Assembly (NCBI GenBank): GCA_008729055.1
Contig: SDUX01000002.1
Span: 2,879,874-2,943,873, forward strand
Length of the DNA: 64,000 nucleotides
Direction of reading: 5' to 3'
Origin: Pyropia haitanensis
Lineage: Eukaryota; Rhodophyta; Bangiophyceae; Bangiales; Bangiaceae
Positions 23,198-35,023 of the stretch are shown piece by piece. The translations under genes were made by a program, and so were the position numbers. The first letter of the stretch is position 1. Every line of letters begins with the position of its first letter. The notes under the pieces are model-generated. The model worked only from the letters and a program-made list of their open reading frames with translations, was not told the DNA's origin and ran no database searches.

Positions 23198-23572
23198 GCC
23201 GCTGCCGCCGTAGGCGGCACGGCCGCCGCCACGGCCGGCGCGTGGCGGCCGCCGGGCACAACAAACGTGGCGGCCGTGACGCACGTCGCGGCGGCCGTGA
23301 CGCGTTCGAGGTGGCCGACGGCGGTGGCGGCGGCGGCGTCCGCCCCCCCCCCCCCCCCCCCCCCCCCCCCGGCGGCACGCACGCCGCCGCCCGGCCGGCG
23401 GCCGAGGTCCACCACCACCGCCGCCACCGCCGCCGCCGCCGCCGCCGCCGTTGCGCGGCACACGAGGCGGTACGCGGCAAGGTCGGCCGACGCTGCCACA
23501 AACGGCACCCGCCGGCGGCGGCGGGCCGGCCGGCCACCCCCGCCGCCGCTACCACCACCACCACCACCACCA

Positions 23573-23605
<33 letters not shown>

Positions 23606-23838
23606 CTGCCGCCACGACGGTCGGGTGGGGGTGGGTAGGCCGGCCACGCCGCCGGCGGTGGCGGCAGCAGCGCCGCGGCGACGGCCTCGAGGAGCTCGGG
23701 GGGGAGGTCAAGGAGACCCGCGGGGGGGGGCGTGCCCCCGGGGGGGGCGGGGGGGGGGGGTCGTGGCCGCTGCCGCCGCCGCCGCCATGGCGGGTCGACG
23801 GTGGGGGTGGGGTGGGGGGGGGCGGCGCCGACGCTCAT
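21508..23838 (-). CDS. F-box-like leucine-rich protein
   Basis: One continuous 776-residue frame from the first ATG (23838); the open frame above it begins with a non-ATG codon. After a Pro-rich leader comes an F-box-like segment (GLLDLPPELLEAVAAALL), then a Gly-rich insertion of about 50 residues, then FVAASADLAAYRLVCRAT, the usual second half of an F-box. The rest contains spaced leucine-rich strands: LPLRSLTLVGG, LCRLSLVSLCQG, LTHLHLDALSASG, LRALALRGALRAG, LTDLSLDWVD, LTALTIRGAE and LRSLRLVYARA, interrupted by Ala and Gly runs. This is the organisation of an SCF substrate adaptor with LRRs, and RBX1 of the same ligase class lies 14 kb away, although that proximity means nothing by itself. 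Unlike its neighbours, this gene crosses many G/C runs without a frame break. Substrate unknown. Confidence 0.65.
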
Positions 23839-25199
23839 TCCAGAGGCGGGGGTGCGCGTCGCGGCGGCGTGTGGAACGCTGGTGGGGGGGGTGGCGGTGG
23901 CGGGCGGCCGCCAGGGACGGCACGCGAGCAGCGGCAGGGCGGGTGGCAAGCGAGCAGCACAAGTGCGGGTGGCAAGCCGGGCGGGCAGCACGCCGACAAA
24001 CAAGCAGACACAGTGGGGTGGGGAGGGGTAGAACGGAGAGGGCCGACTGGGGCGGGAGGCGGAGAGGCAGCCAGCGGACTGGGAACGCCGCGGTGTGCGC
24101 TCGCTGTCACCAGTGCCGCCGGTGCGCCCGCGACGGCGTTGGCGGGCGGGGCGTCGACGCGCGAGTCGCGCCTGGCGAGCGGGCCCCGCGGATCTACGAA
24201 CGTGGCGTTCGTGGGACGGGCCGCGGTCGTCGAGGCGTTTTCAAACGCTTGAACAGCACCCACGTTGCCTGGCCGACGTTGGTTTGGACAATGTTTTCCC
24301 TAGAGGGAGCATTCGCAGTTCAGATCCCGGAAAGATCGCTTGGAAATAAATTACACGTGTGCCACGTACACTCCAAGTGTAGAAAATTTGATATGCAGAC
24401 TGTGCCCAATAGCCCGATCCGCTTCTTGCGGGGACAAGTCTCTACAGCTGTTGTGGATCCAGTCGCCCCTGCCCGCCCCTGCCCGCTCGCCGAGGTGACC
24501 AGAGTCGACGGCAGCAGCTCCCGTCCCACGACGGGGCGTCGTCGTTGGTGGGGGGTGGACCCTCTCTGCCGGGAGGCTTCTCGCTCCAGGCGACGATGGA
24601 CCGCTGCTGTGGGTTGTCCACGGACAGTCACCCAGGGATGTGTGGCCCCCCACCGGACCAACGTGGAGGCGGCGCCGCCTTCTGCGTGCGCACCCTTCTT
24701 CCCCCGTGGCTGGTTCAAGCAGTCGGGCCGCGCGTGCCCGTGCGGCACCCGGCCAGCTGGCGTCGTCACCTCGGCGAGGTGGTCGGCGTTGCGTCGTAGG
24801 GCGCCCCACCCGCCTGGCCCGGCTTGGCGGTGTGCGGCATCGGGTGCCCCCACCGCGGTGCCGTCCCTGTCCACGGGCGTGGGCAGTGGGGGGGGAACCG
24901 GCACGGAGCCGCTCCCGACGTACGCGGGGCAGCCCGAGGATCGGTCCGTGGCGGGTGGCGGTTGCGGTGGTGGTGGTGGCAGCGGCCGTGGGCGTCACGG
25001 GGGGGTCACGATCCGCCACGCGACGCGGTACTGCCGCTGGTCACGCTGTGGGAAGGTGGCGGTGCCGCCGCCAGTCGCGGCGCGCCACAGCGGGCCGTCC
25101 CGCCCCGCCGGCAGTAGCGCGGTGGCTTTTGCGCCCCGTCCGCCGTCATCACGACGTAGGGGGGGTTCCCTTCCCTCCCCTCCACGGACAGCCCGCCGC
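23839..25199. other. Intergenic: promoter side of the F-box gene, AT-richer patch at 24.25-24.55 kb
   Basis: GC drops at 24250-24450, with no ORF of note. From 24550 on both strands are open; short protein-like stretches occur (for example, on the minus strand, WRAATGGGTATF and QYRVAWRIVTPP, ending at 24995) but no family could be named. A minus-strand gene with its C-terminus near 24995 is possible. Confidence 0.3.
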
Positions 25200-25354
25200 C
25201 CCTGGTTTGGGTGCTTCCCCCGTCCGCGTCGCGACGTGTGGCGGCCGGCAGCCGCCGGCCGGTGGGTGTTCCCCGGCCGGGGCAATGGGGAGTGCGGCGG
25301 CAACGGCGGGGCGGTGGTCTGGGTGCGGGGACCCGCCAGTGGCGATACGGAAAG

Positions 25355-25402
<48 letters not shown>

Positions 25403-25900
25403 CGTGGGGTGCGGCGCAAGCCGCGGCGGCTAGGCCCCTGGGCCCTCTTTGCGCCCGGCATGCACGTGCACCGGCCGTCCCCCCCCCCGTCCTTGTGTCC
25501 GCGGCGGCCACCGCGTCCAGCGTGGCGCTTGTCACTGACAGCGGCCGGCTGTATGTGTGGCGAGCGGGCGCCGTCGGCGCACGCACACAAGTCACCAGCC
25601 TCGTCCCGTCGGGCCTGCCCGGCGGCCGCTGCGCGGTGGAGGTGGCCGTCGCCGACGAGCGGCTGCTCGTCTTGGCCGTGCGGGGCAACGTGGACCGACT
25701 GCCGTGGGCGACGGGCGGCGGGGGTCTGCGCGGGCGGCAGGGGGGGGGGCGCGCCCGCCGCGCCGGCTGCGTCGCCGACCACGTGCCGACGCTGTGGGGG
25801 TGGTCGGCGTCGCTGCGCGGCGCGACCACGCGCCGCGCGTGCTGGCGCCGCGGGCGGGCTCGGGGGGGGGTCGGCGCGGGTCGGGCGCGGCGGCGACGGG
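25200..25900 (+). CDS. RCC1-like repeat fragment
   Basis: On the + strand a stretch around 25490-25720 reads VSAAATASSVALVTDSGRLY, then VWRAGAVGARTQVTSL, then RCAVEVAVADERLLVLAVRG, NVDRLPW. This has the periodicity of RCC1/beta-propeller blades (VxAGxxHxxALTxxGxLYxWG). The blade is joined to its upstream part (GMHVHRPS) only if a base is gained or lost in the C run at 25479-25487. No start, stop or full propeller can be built, so this may be a real gene with assembly slips, a fragment, or chance. Flanks to about 26650 are Arg/Ala/Gly low complexity. Confidence 0.35.
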
Positions 25901-26649
25901 GGGCAGGGGTATGCCATGCACCGGTTTCCGCTTGCAACCGGAGAGCACAGACAAGAACACGGTCGACCGTCGACGCGCAGCGCGGGGAGCGCCGGGACGG
26001 CGGCCCGCCGCGTCGGGCGGCCAGACGGCGCCCGCGTCGCCGCGCACGCCCACCGGCAGCGCCCGTGTCGTGCACGGGGGCGATGGCGGCCGCGGCGGCG
26101 GCCGCGGCGGCGGCGGCGGCGCCTCTGCCCACCCCGCCTGGTGGCTGCCGCCGCACCCGCCGCGCCGCTGCCACCCGCCGCCGCCACCGTCGACGGCACG
26201 GCCACGCCGCGGCCGCCCGCGGCCGGCCGCCGCCGCGCCGCCCGCGTTGCCGCCAGCGACCGCCCGCGGCGGCGACGGCGACGCCCACGGGTGGTGGCGG
26301 CGGGGAGGGTCCGCGGCGGCCGCCGCGCGGCCGCGCGCGGCGGCGGCGGCGGCGGCGGCGGCGGCCGCCGCGGTGGCGGCTCGCACCGTCGGGCGGGGTC
26401 GAGCGGCGCCGCCGCGCGGGCGGCGGCCGCGGCGGCGACGGCGGCGGGGAGGTGGGGAGCACGCGCTCCGCGACGGGCAGGGGGGGGGGGCGGCCGTCGC
26501 GTCGGCCAGGCCGTCGCGGCCGGTGGGGGGGGGGGGGGGGGGTGCCGCCGCCGTGCCCGCCATGAGAGGGGCGCCGCTCCGGACCGACGCGGCATGGGCC
26601 GGAGCGGGCGTTCCCGGCCGGCGCGGCGGCTCTGCGCGGGGAGGGGGGG

Positions 26650-28131
26650 GAAGCTGATCGCCCCAGACCATGCAGGCGCGCCGCGCGACGCGGCTCGGCG
26701 GGCTCGAGCGATCGTCCGTACGCATCGTCATCCGGCAGCCAAACTGGATGGGGACTTGATCGCACCTCGTGAGGGAGTCGTCGCCACCACCACCAGCGTA
26801 AACCCATGATGGTAGAGGAGATGCCATTTCAAGCTTACAGATGTGTCTGCTGTCGCGCCAGCCACAGTTGGCCGGGATTTTATCGCGTGTGACCGCGGCG
26901 GGGCGGGTACGGCGCGAGCGCGGTCGGCCCCACCCACCGCGCGGCAGTTGTCACCCACACGGCGAACGGCCAACGATCGGCGCTAAATAGACAGAGAGGC
27001 AGGTGGCACCCGCCCCCATCGGTCGCCCCCCCTCTCCCCCCCCCTTCCGCAAAGGCAAGTTCCCCCCAACCCCCACCACCGGTGTGGGACCCCAAACACA
27101 CGTGGTTCCTGCTGTTGACCCGCCCGCGGGTGGCCGGCGGCGCGAGCAACGCGCGAGCGCGTCGGACACCGCCGCGGCGGCCCAACGCACCAAGCCGTCC
27201 GCCCGTGGGTGGGCGCGCGCCACGAGCGGATGGGCGCGCCCCGCCGCCGCCACGCCCGCTGCGGCTCGACCGCCGCCCCCGGCGGCGGCGGTGGGCGCCA
27301 ATCAACCGCCGCCGCGCAGACACCGTGCCGGCTGTCGCGGCCGCGGCACGCGCGCCGCCGCGTGCACACCCCGCGGCCGCGTCGTTAGTGGCCATTTTAC
27401 TCGCGGCGGGCGTGTGTCGGGGGTGGACGCTGCCACCACCCCGCTCCTAGCTAGGGGCTGTCAACGGGCCGTGGCGCGCCCAGCCCAACCCACCGCGGGC
27501 GGCGCCGGGGCGGCGGGTCGGCCGGCCCACCGCTGGCCGTGCGGTCCCGCCCGCGGCGGCCTCCCGCCCCCCCGCCCCCTGCCCCCCTTTTTCCCCCCTC
27601 CCTCCGCCCCGTTCCTCCCACCCCCCCCCCCCCCGGCCCCGCTTCCCCGTTTGGAAAAACCCCCCGCGCCGCGCCCCCCGCCAGCGCGCGCCCCGCCGGC
27701 CGCGGCGGGTGCCACGCGCGGGCGGCGGCGGCGGCTGCGGCGGCCGCCACGGACCGCCGGCGGCACGCCGCCGGCGGCACCGTCGGCGGCACCGCCGGCG
27801 TGGCACGGGCGGCACGCCGCCGCCGCCGCTCCTCCCCCCGCCCACCCCCCCCGCCCGACGGCGGTCCCCCCCCCCCCCGCCGCGCCGTGCGGCGGCCGCC
27901 CCCGGCGCCGCGCCCCGCCCGCGCCGGCCGGCGGTGGCCCGCGGTACAAGACGCGCGGCGCGGCGGCCCGCGGTGGGCACGGAGGGGGGGCGGCGGTCCG
28001 CCGACGCCGCGGCGGCACCGCGCACGGCAGCCGCGCGCGTGCGGCCGCCGCGCCAGACGGGCGGCGCGGCCGCCGCCGCGCGGCGCACGCCCGCCGGCGG
28101 CCGCGGCGCGCGCGCGCGGCGGATGCGGCCA
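26650..28131. other. Intergenic / upstream region, strand assignment unclear
   Basis: 26660-27000 has balanced composition. 27440-28120 is extremely C-rich with short poly-C runs and probably forms the 5' flank of the gene beginning near 28132. A minus-strand ATG frame at 27395-26880 (171 codons) is possible but has no protein-like features beyond open frame. Confidence 0.3.
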
Positions 28132-28615
28132 ATGGCGGCCGCCCCCCGCCCGCCGCTCCGCGTCGCCGACGCCGTTGCCACCGCCGCCGCCTCCCGCCGC
28201 CAGCGGCCGCCGTCGATCGACGCGGCCGCCGGCAGCGGCGGCGGCGGCGGCGGCAGCGACGGCGGCAGCGACGGCGGCGACGGCGGCGCGGGCGGCGGCC
28301 GCCGCGGCCGCCCGCCGCCGCGGTCGGGGCTCGACGCGCTCGTCGCGGCGTCGGCGCGGCGCGGGCCGCCGCCGGCGGCAGCGGCGGCGCCCGGGGGGGC
28401 GGCGGCGGCGGCGGCGGCGCGGCGCGTCGCGCCGCTGCCGCGGGCGTCGACGGGGCTCCCCACCTGGGGGGGGGGGGGCGCGTCGTCGGCGGGAGGGGGG
28501 GGGGGGGGGGGGGGGGCCCGCCACCACCGCGCCGCGTCGGCACGCGACTGGGCCGTCCACGAGGGCGTGCTGCCGCCGCCGGCCGGCGGCGGCAGCGCCG
28601 GCGGCGGCGGCCTTG

Positions 28616-28668
<53 letters not shown>

Positions 28669-28833
28669 GGCGCGCCCAACGGGGACCGCCGCCCCGCCGT
28701 GCCCGTCGGCGGCGGCAGCCCGGCGGCCGTGTCGCCCGCGTCGTCTGACACGGCGCCGCCGCCGCCGGCGCGGTTTACCCGCGCGTCCCGGTCCCGGTTT
28801 GCGCGCCCGCCGCCGGGGCGGCCGGCGGGGGTG

Positions 28834-28877
<44 letters not shown>

Positions 28878-28940
28878 CGGCGGGGGTGGGGGTGGCGGTG
28901 GGGGGGGATGGGCGGCCGCGCCGCCCGCCGCCCCCCGCCC

Positions 28941-28973
<33 letters not shown>

Positions 28974-29276
28974 ACGCCGCCGCCGCCGCCCCTGTCGGCG
29001 GCGCCGCTGCCGGCACGGTCGCCGCCACGGTCGTCGTCTGGGCGCCCGTTTGGGCGCGCCCCGCCGCCAGCCGGCGGCGGGGGGGTCGGCGGCCGCGGCG
29101 GCGTCGGCCGCGTCGCCGCCGCCGCCGCGGCCACGCTGGGCGGCCTCGCCGACGTGGCCGACGCGGTGACCGCGGCGGGCGGGGCGGTATCGCCCGTGAC
29201 GGTCTTGTTGGCGGCCGTTGCGGCGGGCGTGTGGGGGCTGGCGCTGTGTGGCGGCGGCCGCCCCCCCGACGCTGCC

Positions 29277-29330
<54 letters not shown>

Positions 29331-30852
29331 GCGGGTGCCGCCGCCGCGCCCGGCGCGGCGGCCGTCCCCGGCCGGGCGTCGCGGGTGCTGGCAATCGCCA
29401 CACTCGCCGCGCGCCGGTCGCTCGTCGCCACCGCCTGGGCGGCCGTCGCCGCCGCGGCGCTCCTCTACCGCCGCGGCGGGTGGGCGCGGCTGGCCGCGGC
29501 GTGGCTGGCCACCCCGCCCCCGCGGGGCGCGTCGCCGCTCACGTCCGCCCCCGACGCGGCGCTCGCCGCCGCCGACGCCCTCCTCACCGCCGCGTCGGCG
29601 CGGCGGGACGCGGCGGCCGCCGCGCTCGACGCGGCCGCCACCACCCTCCGCGGCCTGCGGGTGGAGGTGGAGGCCTGGGTCGCCGACGTGGACGGCGAGG
29701 CGGTGCCCCTGGCGCTGCCGCCCGTCCCGGGCTCCCGCGCCGCCGCCGCCGCCGCGACCGCGACCGCGGCGGCCAGGGGCGCGGCGACCGCGGCGGGGCG
29801 GGACGCGTCGGCGGCGGCGGCGGTCGAGGCCGCGGCGGCGGCGGCGGGGGAGGCGCTGGCGCGGCGGCGGCTGCGGCGGGCCTCGCGGGCGCGCGAGGCC
29901 GCCGCCCTCCGCCGCCGGCTGGCCGCCGCCGGCGCCCGCATCGCCGCGGCGGTGCGGCTGCTGCTGCCAGAGCAGGAGGCGGGGGCGGCGCGGGGCGGGC
30001 GCGTCGCGCTGCGCGGCGTGGCCCGTTCCCCTGGAGTCCCGCTTGAGGGGGGTACCGGCGGCGGCGGGGGGACGCCCCCGTCCGACGGCGACGGCGAGCG
30101 GCCCGCGTCGGCGGCCGCCGCGGCGTCTGTCCAGCTGCAGGCGTCGATGGCGGCCGCCGTCGCGGCGGCCGCCGCCGCGCTCCCGTCCCCGGCGGCCGCG
30201 CCCGTCTCGCCGCCAACCACCCCGCCGCGGGGGCGGTGGGTGCGCGGCGGCGGCGGCCCGTCCCTGTCTGGGGACACCCCGCCCGTCGCCCCCGCGTCGC
30301 TGCCCGACCCGGCCGCCGCCGCCGCCGCGGCGACCGACCGCAAGCGCGTCGTCGCGGCCGCGTCGCGGGCCACGTGGTCGTCGCGCGCCGACGCGACGGG
30401 CGCGGACGAGCTCATCGCCGCCCTCCGCGAGATGGACGAGCTGCGGTCCGCGACGTACGAGGAGCGGTCGCGGTGGCTGCGGGCGGAGCGGGCGGCGGTC
30501 ATTGCCGCGCGGGTGGCCGCCGCGGGGGGGCGACCAGGGGGGGGGGGGAGGGGGGGGCGGCAGCCGCCGCCGACGCCGGCCGCCGCGTGTCGGCCAGCAG
30601 CGCGAGCACCGTCGACGGCCGCCGCCGCCGTCCGCCGGCGGCCGACGGGGCGACCGCGCCGTCGCGGCGGACAGAGCTGGCGTCGCCGTCGGCGCCGCAC
30701 CTGCCGCGCGCCGCGACGGCGGTGCTGCGGCTGCCGCACCTGCCTGGTCGGCGGCGGCGGCGGGGTGGCAGCGAGCGCGGCGGCGGCGACGGGCCGGGGG
30801 TGGGGGCCACCACCCCGCCCCGACCCGTGGCCGCGCGCGGCGGGGAGGGCGG

Positions 30853-30884
<32 letters not shown>

Positions 30885-31223
30885 GCGGCGGCAGCAGCGG
30901 GCGGTCGGCCACCACCACCACCCCGCTGGGCAAGCTGTGGCGCCGCACGCGGCCGTCCGAGCCGCTGCTGCCGCCGCCGCCCCTGGGCGACGCCGACGGG
31001 CCCGCGTTTGGTGCCGCCGCCGCCGCCGCGGCCGCCGCGGACCCGTGGGCGGGCGCCACCGACGGCGGCGGCGGCGGCGGCCCGGCGGCGGCCGGCCGCT
31101 CCGACGCGCCGGCGCTGGCGGTGGACGGCTGGGCGCCGCCGCCGCCGCCGCCGCCGCCGCCCCCATCCCCGCCCATGGTGGGCGAGTTTGACAGCGCCGG
31201 CGACGGCGGCGACGGCGACGGCT

Positions 31224-31257
<34 letters not shown>

Positions 31258-31474
31258 CGGTGGCGGCGACGATGACGGCAGCGGCCCGTCTGTGGCGGCC
31301 AGCCGCGCGCGTGTCGGCGCCTGGCTGCGCGCCACGCCGGCGGCGGGGGCCGGCGCCCGCGCGTCGGGCGGCAGCAGCACGTTGGGGGGGGGGAGCGTCG
31401 GCCGGCTGCCGCGGCTGCGCCGGGTGGGGGGGAGGCACCGGGGCGCCACGGGTGGCGACGCCGCCGCGTGGTGA
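28132..31474 (+). CDS. Large two-TM, coiled-coil protein (frame breaks at G runs)
   Basis: No family recognised. Start chosen at ATG 28132 in a CCAATGG context (28123 is in frame just upstream). The N-terminal 250 residues are disordered (Gly runs, TRASRSRFARPPPG). After a frame change in the G run at about 28900-28907, two hydrophobic segments follow: AVSPVTVLLAAVAAGVWGLA (about 29190) and, after a poly-Ala stretch, LVATAWAAVAAAALLYRRGG (about 29430). Then come Ala-rich helices of coiled-coil character (about 29560-29960, including EALARRRLRRASRAREAAAL), a Ser/Pro-rich linker, a charged helix ELIAALREMDELRSATYEER (about 30410), and, after a second frame change at 30528-30557, a disordered tail ending in TGGDAAAW. 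This suggests an organelle-membrane protein anchored by a hairpin and exposing a coiled coil. The Gly-rich N-terminus and the linkers are unlikely to be conserved. Confidence 0.5.
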
Positions 31475-31956
31475 CCGTCGCCCGCCCCTCGCGCACGTGA
31501 GGGGGCGGCGGGGGGGTCAACGGCTCTGTGGGGTACGGGAGGGGAGCGGCGGGGGTGGGGGGGGGGCGGCGGGGGCGGCGACGGCGGCGACGTTGCCGGC
31601 GCTGGAGTCGTTTGGCGCGTTGCACCTGGCGGGTGTACGGACCCGGCGGTGGGGGCCCGCCGATGCCAGCTAGTCCAGGGGAGGAACGGCTGCGCGGGGA
31701 GTCGTTGCTCGTGGGTTGAGGCCCGACACGCCATCGGTACCGTACGACCGATGCCTGCTTGGGAGGCGCGCGCGACTGCTGGTGGTGCGTGCGGTAGTGG
31801 GGGGCAGCGACACCTTGGTTGGCCCTGTTGAGCACACCACGGCTGTGGCCACCAGCAGGTATCAAAAAGGGGCTCCATGGCGTCGGTCTATCAAAATAGA
31901 GGAAATACGTACACGGTGGCCCGCGTGCGCCACCCGCTCACGCAGCGCACCCCCTA
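31475..31956. other. Short intergenic spacer between convergent 3' ends
   Basis: G-rich at first, then balanced from about 31620. Nothing recognised. Confidence 0.4.
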
Positions 31957-33270
31957 CTAGGTGAGCGTCGCGTAGGCCCATTCAATCCACTCGGCGAGCG
32001 CGGCCACGTCGGCCGTGTCGACGGTCGCGCCGCACCAGATGCGGAGCCCCGCCGGCGCGTCGCGGTACGAGCCAATGTCGTACGCGACGCCCTCCGCGGC
32101 GAGCAGCTTGACCATCGCCTTGACCTTGTCCTTGTCCATATCCAGCACCAGACAGACCGACGTGTTGGACCGCACCGCCGGGTCGGCGGCGAGGAAGTGG
32201 GCCCACTCGTTGCGCTCGACAAACGCTTCGAGGGCGCCCAGGTTGGCCCGCGACCGCGCGATGACCGCGTCGAGGCCGCCCGAAAAGTCCACCCACAGCA
32301 GCGCGTCGAGGTAGTCCTCCACGCACAGCATCGAGACGGTGTTGATGACGGCGCCCTGGAAGAGCTTCTCGTCCAGCTTGCCGCCCTTGGTCATCCGAAA
32401 CACCTTGGGCAGCGGCCGCGCCGGCGTAAACGACTCGAGCCGCGCCACCGCCCGCGGGGAGAGGATGAGCATCCCGTGGGCGGCCTCCCCGCCAAGCACC
32501 TTTTGCCACGAGTAGGTGGTCACGTCCAGCTTCTCCCACGGCATCTCCATGGCAAACACCGCCGACGTGGCGTCGCAAAAGGTCAGGCCGGTGCGGTCAT
32601 CGTCAATCCAGTCGGCGCCGTCCACCACCTTGACCCCCGACGTCGTGCCGTTCCACGTAAACACAATGTCGTGGTCGCCCGACGTGGACGCCAGGTCCGG
32701 CAGCTGCCCATAGTCGGCCGTGATGGACCGGACCGGGACGTCCAGCTTGAGCTGCTTGACAATGTCGTCGAGCCAGCCCTTGCCAAACGATTCCCAGTAG
32801 CACACGTCCACGGGGAGCGGGCCGAGCATGGACCACATGGCCATCTCGATCGCGCCCGTATCACTGCCCGGCACAATCGCGACGCGGTAGCCGTCGGGGA
32901 TGCGGAGCAGGGAGCGGGTGCGGTCGAGGCACTCGGTGATCTTGGCCATCCCCTCGGCCGACCGGTGGGACCGGCCGAGCGGCGCGTCGCCCAGGCTGAC
33001 CGCGAGATCGTAGCCGGGGTGCTTCTTGCAGGGGCCCGACGAGAAGTTGGGTGACGCGGGCTTGGTCGCCGGCTTGGCGGGCGACGCGGCGGCCGGCTCC
33101 GCCGCCGCGGCCGCCTCAGACGCAATCATGGCGGGCGCCGACGCGGCGCGGGCGCGGCGGCGGGCGGCGGCGGCGGGGGCGGCCAGCGACCGGCAGCGGG
33201 GCGTCGTGGTCAAGGCGCCAGCCGTGGGCGCACCTAGCCGCGGGCCGTTTGCAGCCGGAACAAACGCCAT
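31957..33270 (-). CDS. serC: Phosphoserine aminotransferase, alphaproteobacterial/Methanosarcina-type, plastid-targeted
   Basis: Converts 3-phosphohydroxypyruvate and glutamate to phosphoserine and 2-oxoglutarate in the phosphorylated serine pathway. Intronless, 437 residues from ATG 33270. The first 75 residues form a presequence: MAFVPAANG, Ala/Arg/Thr/Ser-rich, almost no acids until [11 protein letters not shown] Phe close to the N-terminus is typical of primary plastid transit peptides of red algae. The mature part starts [19 protein letters not shown] and carries [30 protein letters not shown], the W-E-S-F-G-K-G-W block, [20 protein letters not shown], the PLP lysine in [45 protein letters not shown] and RSNTSVCLV. 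These blocks are those of the long subfamily common in alphaproteobacteria, not of the usual plant/E. coli SerC. All catalytic positions appear intact. Balanced amino-acid use sets it apart from the low-complexity neighbours. Confidence 0.93.
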   Translation of the reverse strand: MAFVPAANGPRLGAPTAGALTTTPRCRSLAAPAAAARRRARAASAPAMIASEAAAAAEPAAASPAKPATKPASPNFSSGPCKKHPGYDLAVSLGDAPLGRSHRSAEGMAKITECLDRTRSLLRIPDGYRVAIVPGSDTGAIEMAMWSMLGPLPVDVCYWESFGKGWLDDIVKQLKLDVPVRSITADYGQLPDLASTSGDHDIVFTWNGTTSGVKVVDGADWIDDDRTGLTFCDATSAVFAMEMPWEKLDVTTYSWQKVLGGEAAHGMLILSPRAVARLESFTPARPLPKVFRMTKGGKLDEKLFQGAVINTVSMLCVEDYLDALLWVDFSGGLDAVIARSRANLGALEAFVERNEWAHFLAADPAVRSNTSVCLVLDMDKDKVKAMVKLLAAEGVAYDIGSYRDAPAGLRIWCGATVDTADVAALAEWIEWAYATLT

Positions 33271-34098
33271 GAAGAGCCGCTGGGGAAGTGGGGAGTGGGG
33301 GGGACGACGGGGGGGGCGGGGGGCGGACGGAGCGGCAGAGAAAGACGAGCGGGCCGTGCTCTCGCACACGGCACTGCAATGGCCAACGTGGTGGTGAGTC
33401 GCCGGCCAGATGGACGACCGCGGGACAACCCGCCGTTGCCATCGTTGGCCCCGGTCCGACGCGATCCGCGCGACACATCGACGTGGCACAAGATCCACGC
33501 CGCCTTGCATCCACCAATCAGCGGCCACAGCTGGCCACAAAGTATCTGCTCGATGGGACGGCCTCCATCCAACAGAAATTGGACACGTCCGGGTAGCCTC
33601 CCTTTTCCCTTTGTTCAGCTTCCACGCCAGGGATGTAATTGTTTGCCGTTGATGGGTAGCGCCGGTTGCATTGGGCAAGAAAAAGAACTTTTCGTCGCGG
33701 CTCCCATCTATCCCATCCACACGCACACGTCTTGTGGACGTACGAGCTCTTGCCTCCACGGGCTGTGCCCACCCGCACCCTCCCCACCAACGCCCATCTC
33801 CCGCATCGGACTGGCTGGGTGGCTCCACGACGTCCCGCCCCCGCCGCCACTAGCGCACCCCCAGCCCCTGTCCCGGCAGTGGCCGTCGACTTTCCCCGTC
33901 CCCGCCCAACGCCGCCACGCTCTGCCTCTACCGGCGGCCACCCTCCCCTGCTCCGTTCCGCCGCCCGCTGCCTCGCCCTGTCGCGGTTGCCACCGCGCGG
34001 CGTCCCTCCCCCCCCCCACCCCCCCTCCCTGGGGGCGGGACGTGTCGCGCACTCGCAGCGCCCCCCTGCCCCCCCCCCCCCCCCACCGTTGCCTGGCC
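33271..34098. other. Divergent promoter region between serC and MutS2
   Basis: The only spacer here between two confident, divergently transcribed genes, both probably plastid-directed. Composition is balanced at 33480-33800 and becomes C-rich towards the MutS2 start. No motif could be assigned. Confidence 0.4.
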
Positions 34099-34246
34099 AT
34101 GGCCCCCGCCGGCGGCCACGCCCCCGCGGCGGCGGCGGCGGCCACCGCTGCGGCGGCAGCCGTCGCGGTCGCGGCCGCCGCCCCCGCGGCGGCGAGCCCG
34201 TCGGCCGCGCTGCGGCCCGCCTTTGTGGCGCCCGCGCTGCCGCCGC

Positions 34247-34277
<31 letters not shown>

Positions 34278-34966
34278 AGCGGCGGCAGCGACGGCAACGG
34301 CCGCCGGCAGGCGCCCCCCCCGCGTGGCTGCCGCCGCCGCCGCCCGCCACCGCCCCACCACCCTACGCCGCAGCGCGTGGGCGCCGCCGCCGCCGCCGCC
34401 ACCGCTGCTGCGCCGCCGGCAGCGCCGCGTGGCGGCCGCGCCGGCAGACACCCGCGGCGCGGCCGGCGCGGTTGCGTCGTCGTCGTCGGCGGCGTCGGCG
34501 GCGGCGGCGACGGCGGCGGCGGCGGCAGCGTCCTCCCCCCCCCCCCCCCACCCCAGCCAGCGTCCGCCCCCCCGGGTGTCCCCCCCCCCCAGGCCGTCGA
34601 CGAGGCCAGTGACGCGGCCGAGACGATCGCGGACGAGTCGGCGCGGCTGCTCGAGTGGCCCGCCGTCTCCGCCGCGATTGCGCGGTGGGCGTCGACGCCG
34701 CTGGGCTTGCTCGCCCTGTCGGGCGCGCTCGAGCCCGCCGCGGCCACGCCCGCCGATGGGGGGGGTGAGGGGGGGGGGCAGGGGCGTCCGCGCCGGCGCG
34801 GCGGCGGGAGGCGGCGGCGGCGGCGGCGGCGGCGCCGCCACCCGCGTCGGTGGCCGCGTCGGTCGCGGCGGCACGCGCGCGGCGGCGGCGGCACCTGTCG
34901 CGGGGCGTCGGCTACTCGGGCGCCACCGTGGATGGGGGCGGCGGCGGGGAGGGCGGCGGCGGTGGC

Positions 34967-35023
<57 letters not shown>

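Noticed and set aside
23839..24003. Upstream extension of the F-box gene
   Set aside because: The extension begins with TTG, not ATG; first ATG is at 23838.
27447..31865. 1472-codon minus-strand open frame
   Set aside because: Antisense shadow of the two-TM gene; Arg/Pro-rich throughout, without hydrophobic or ordered segments.
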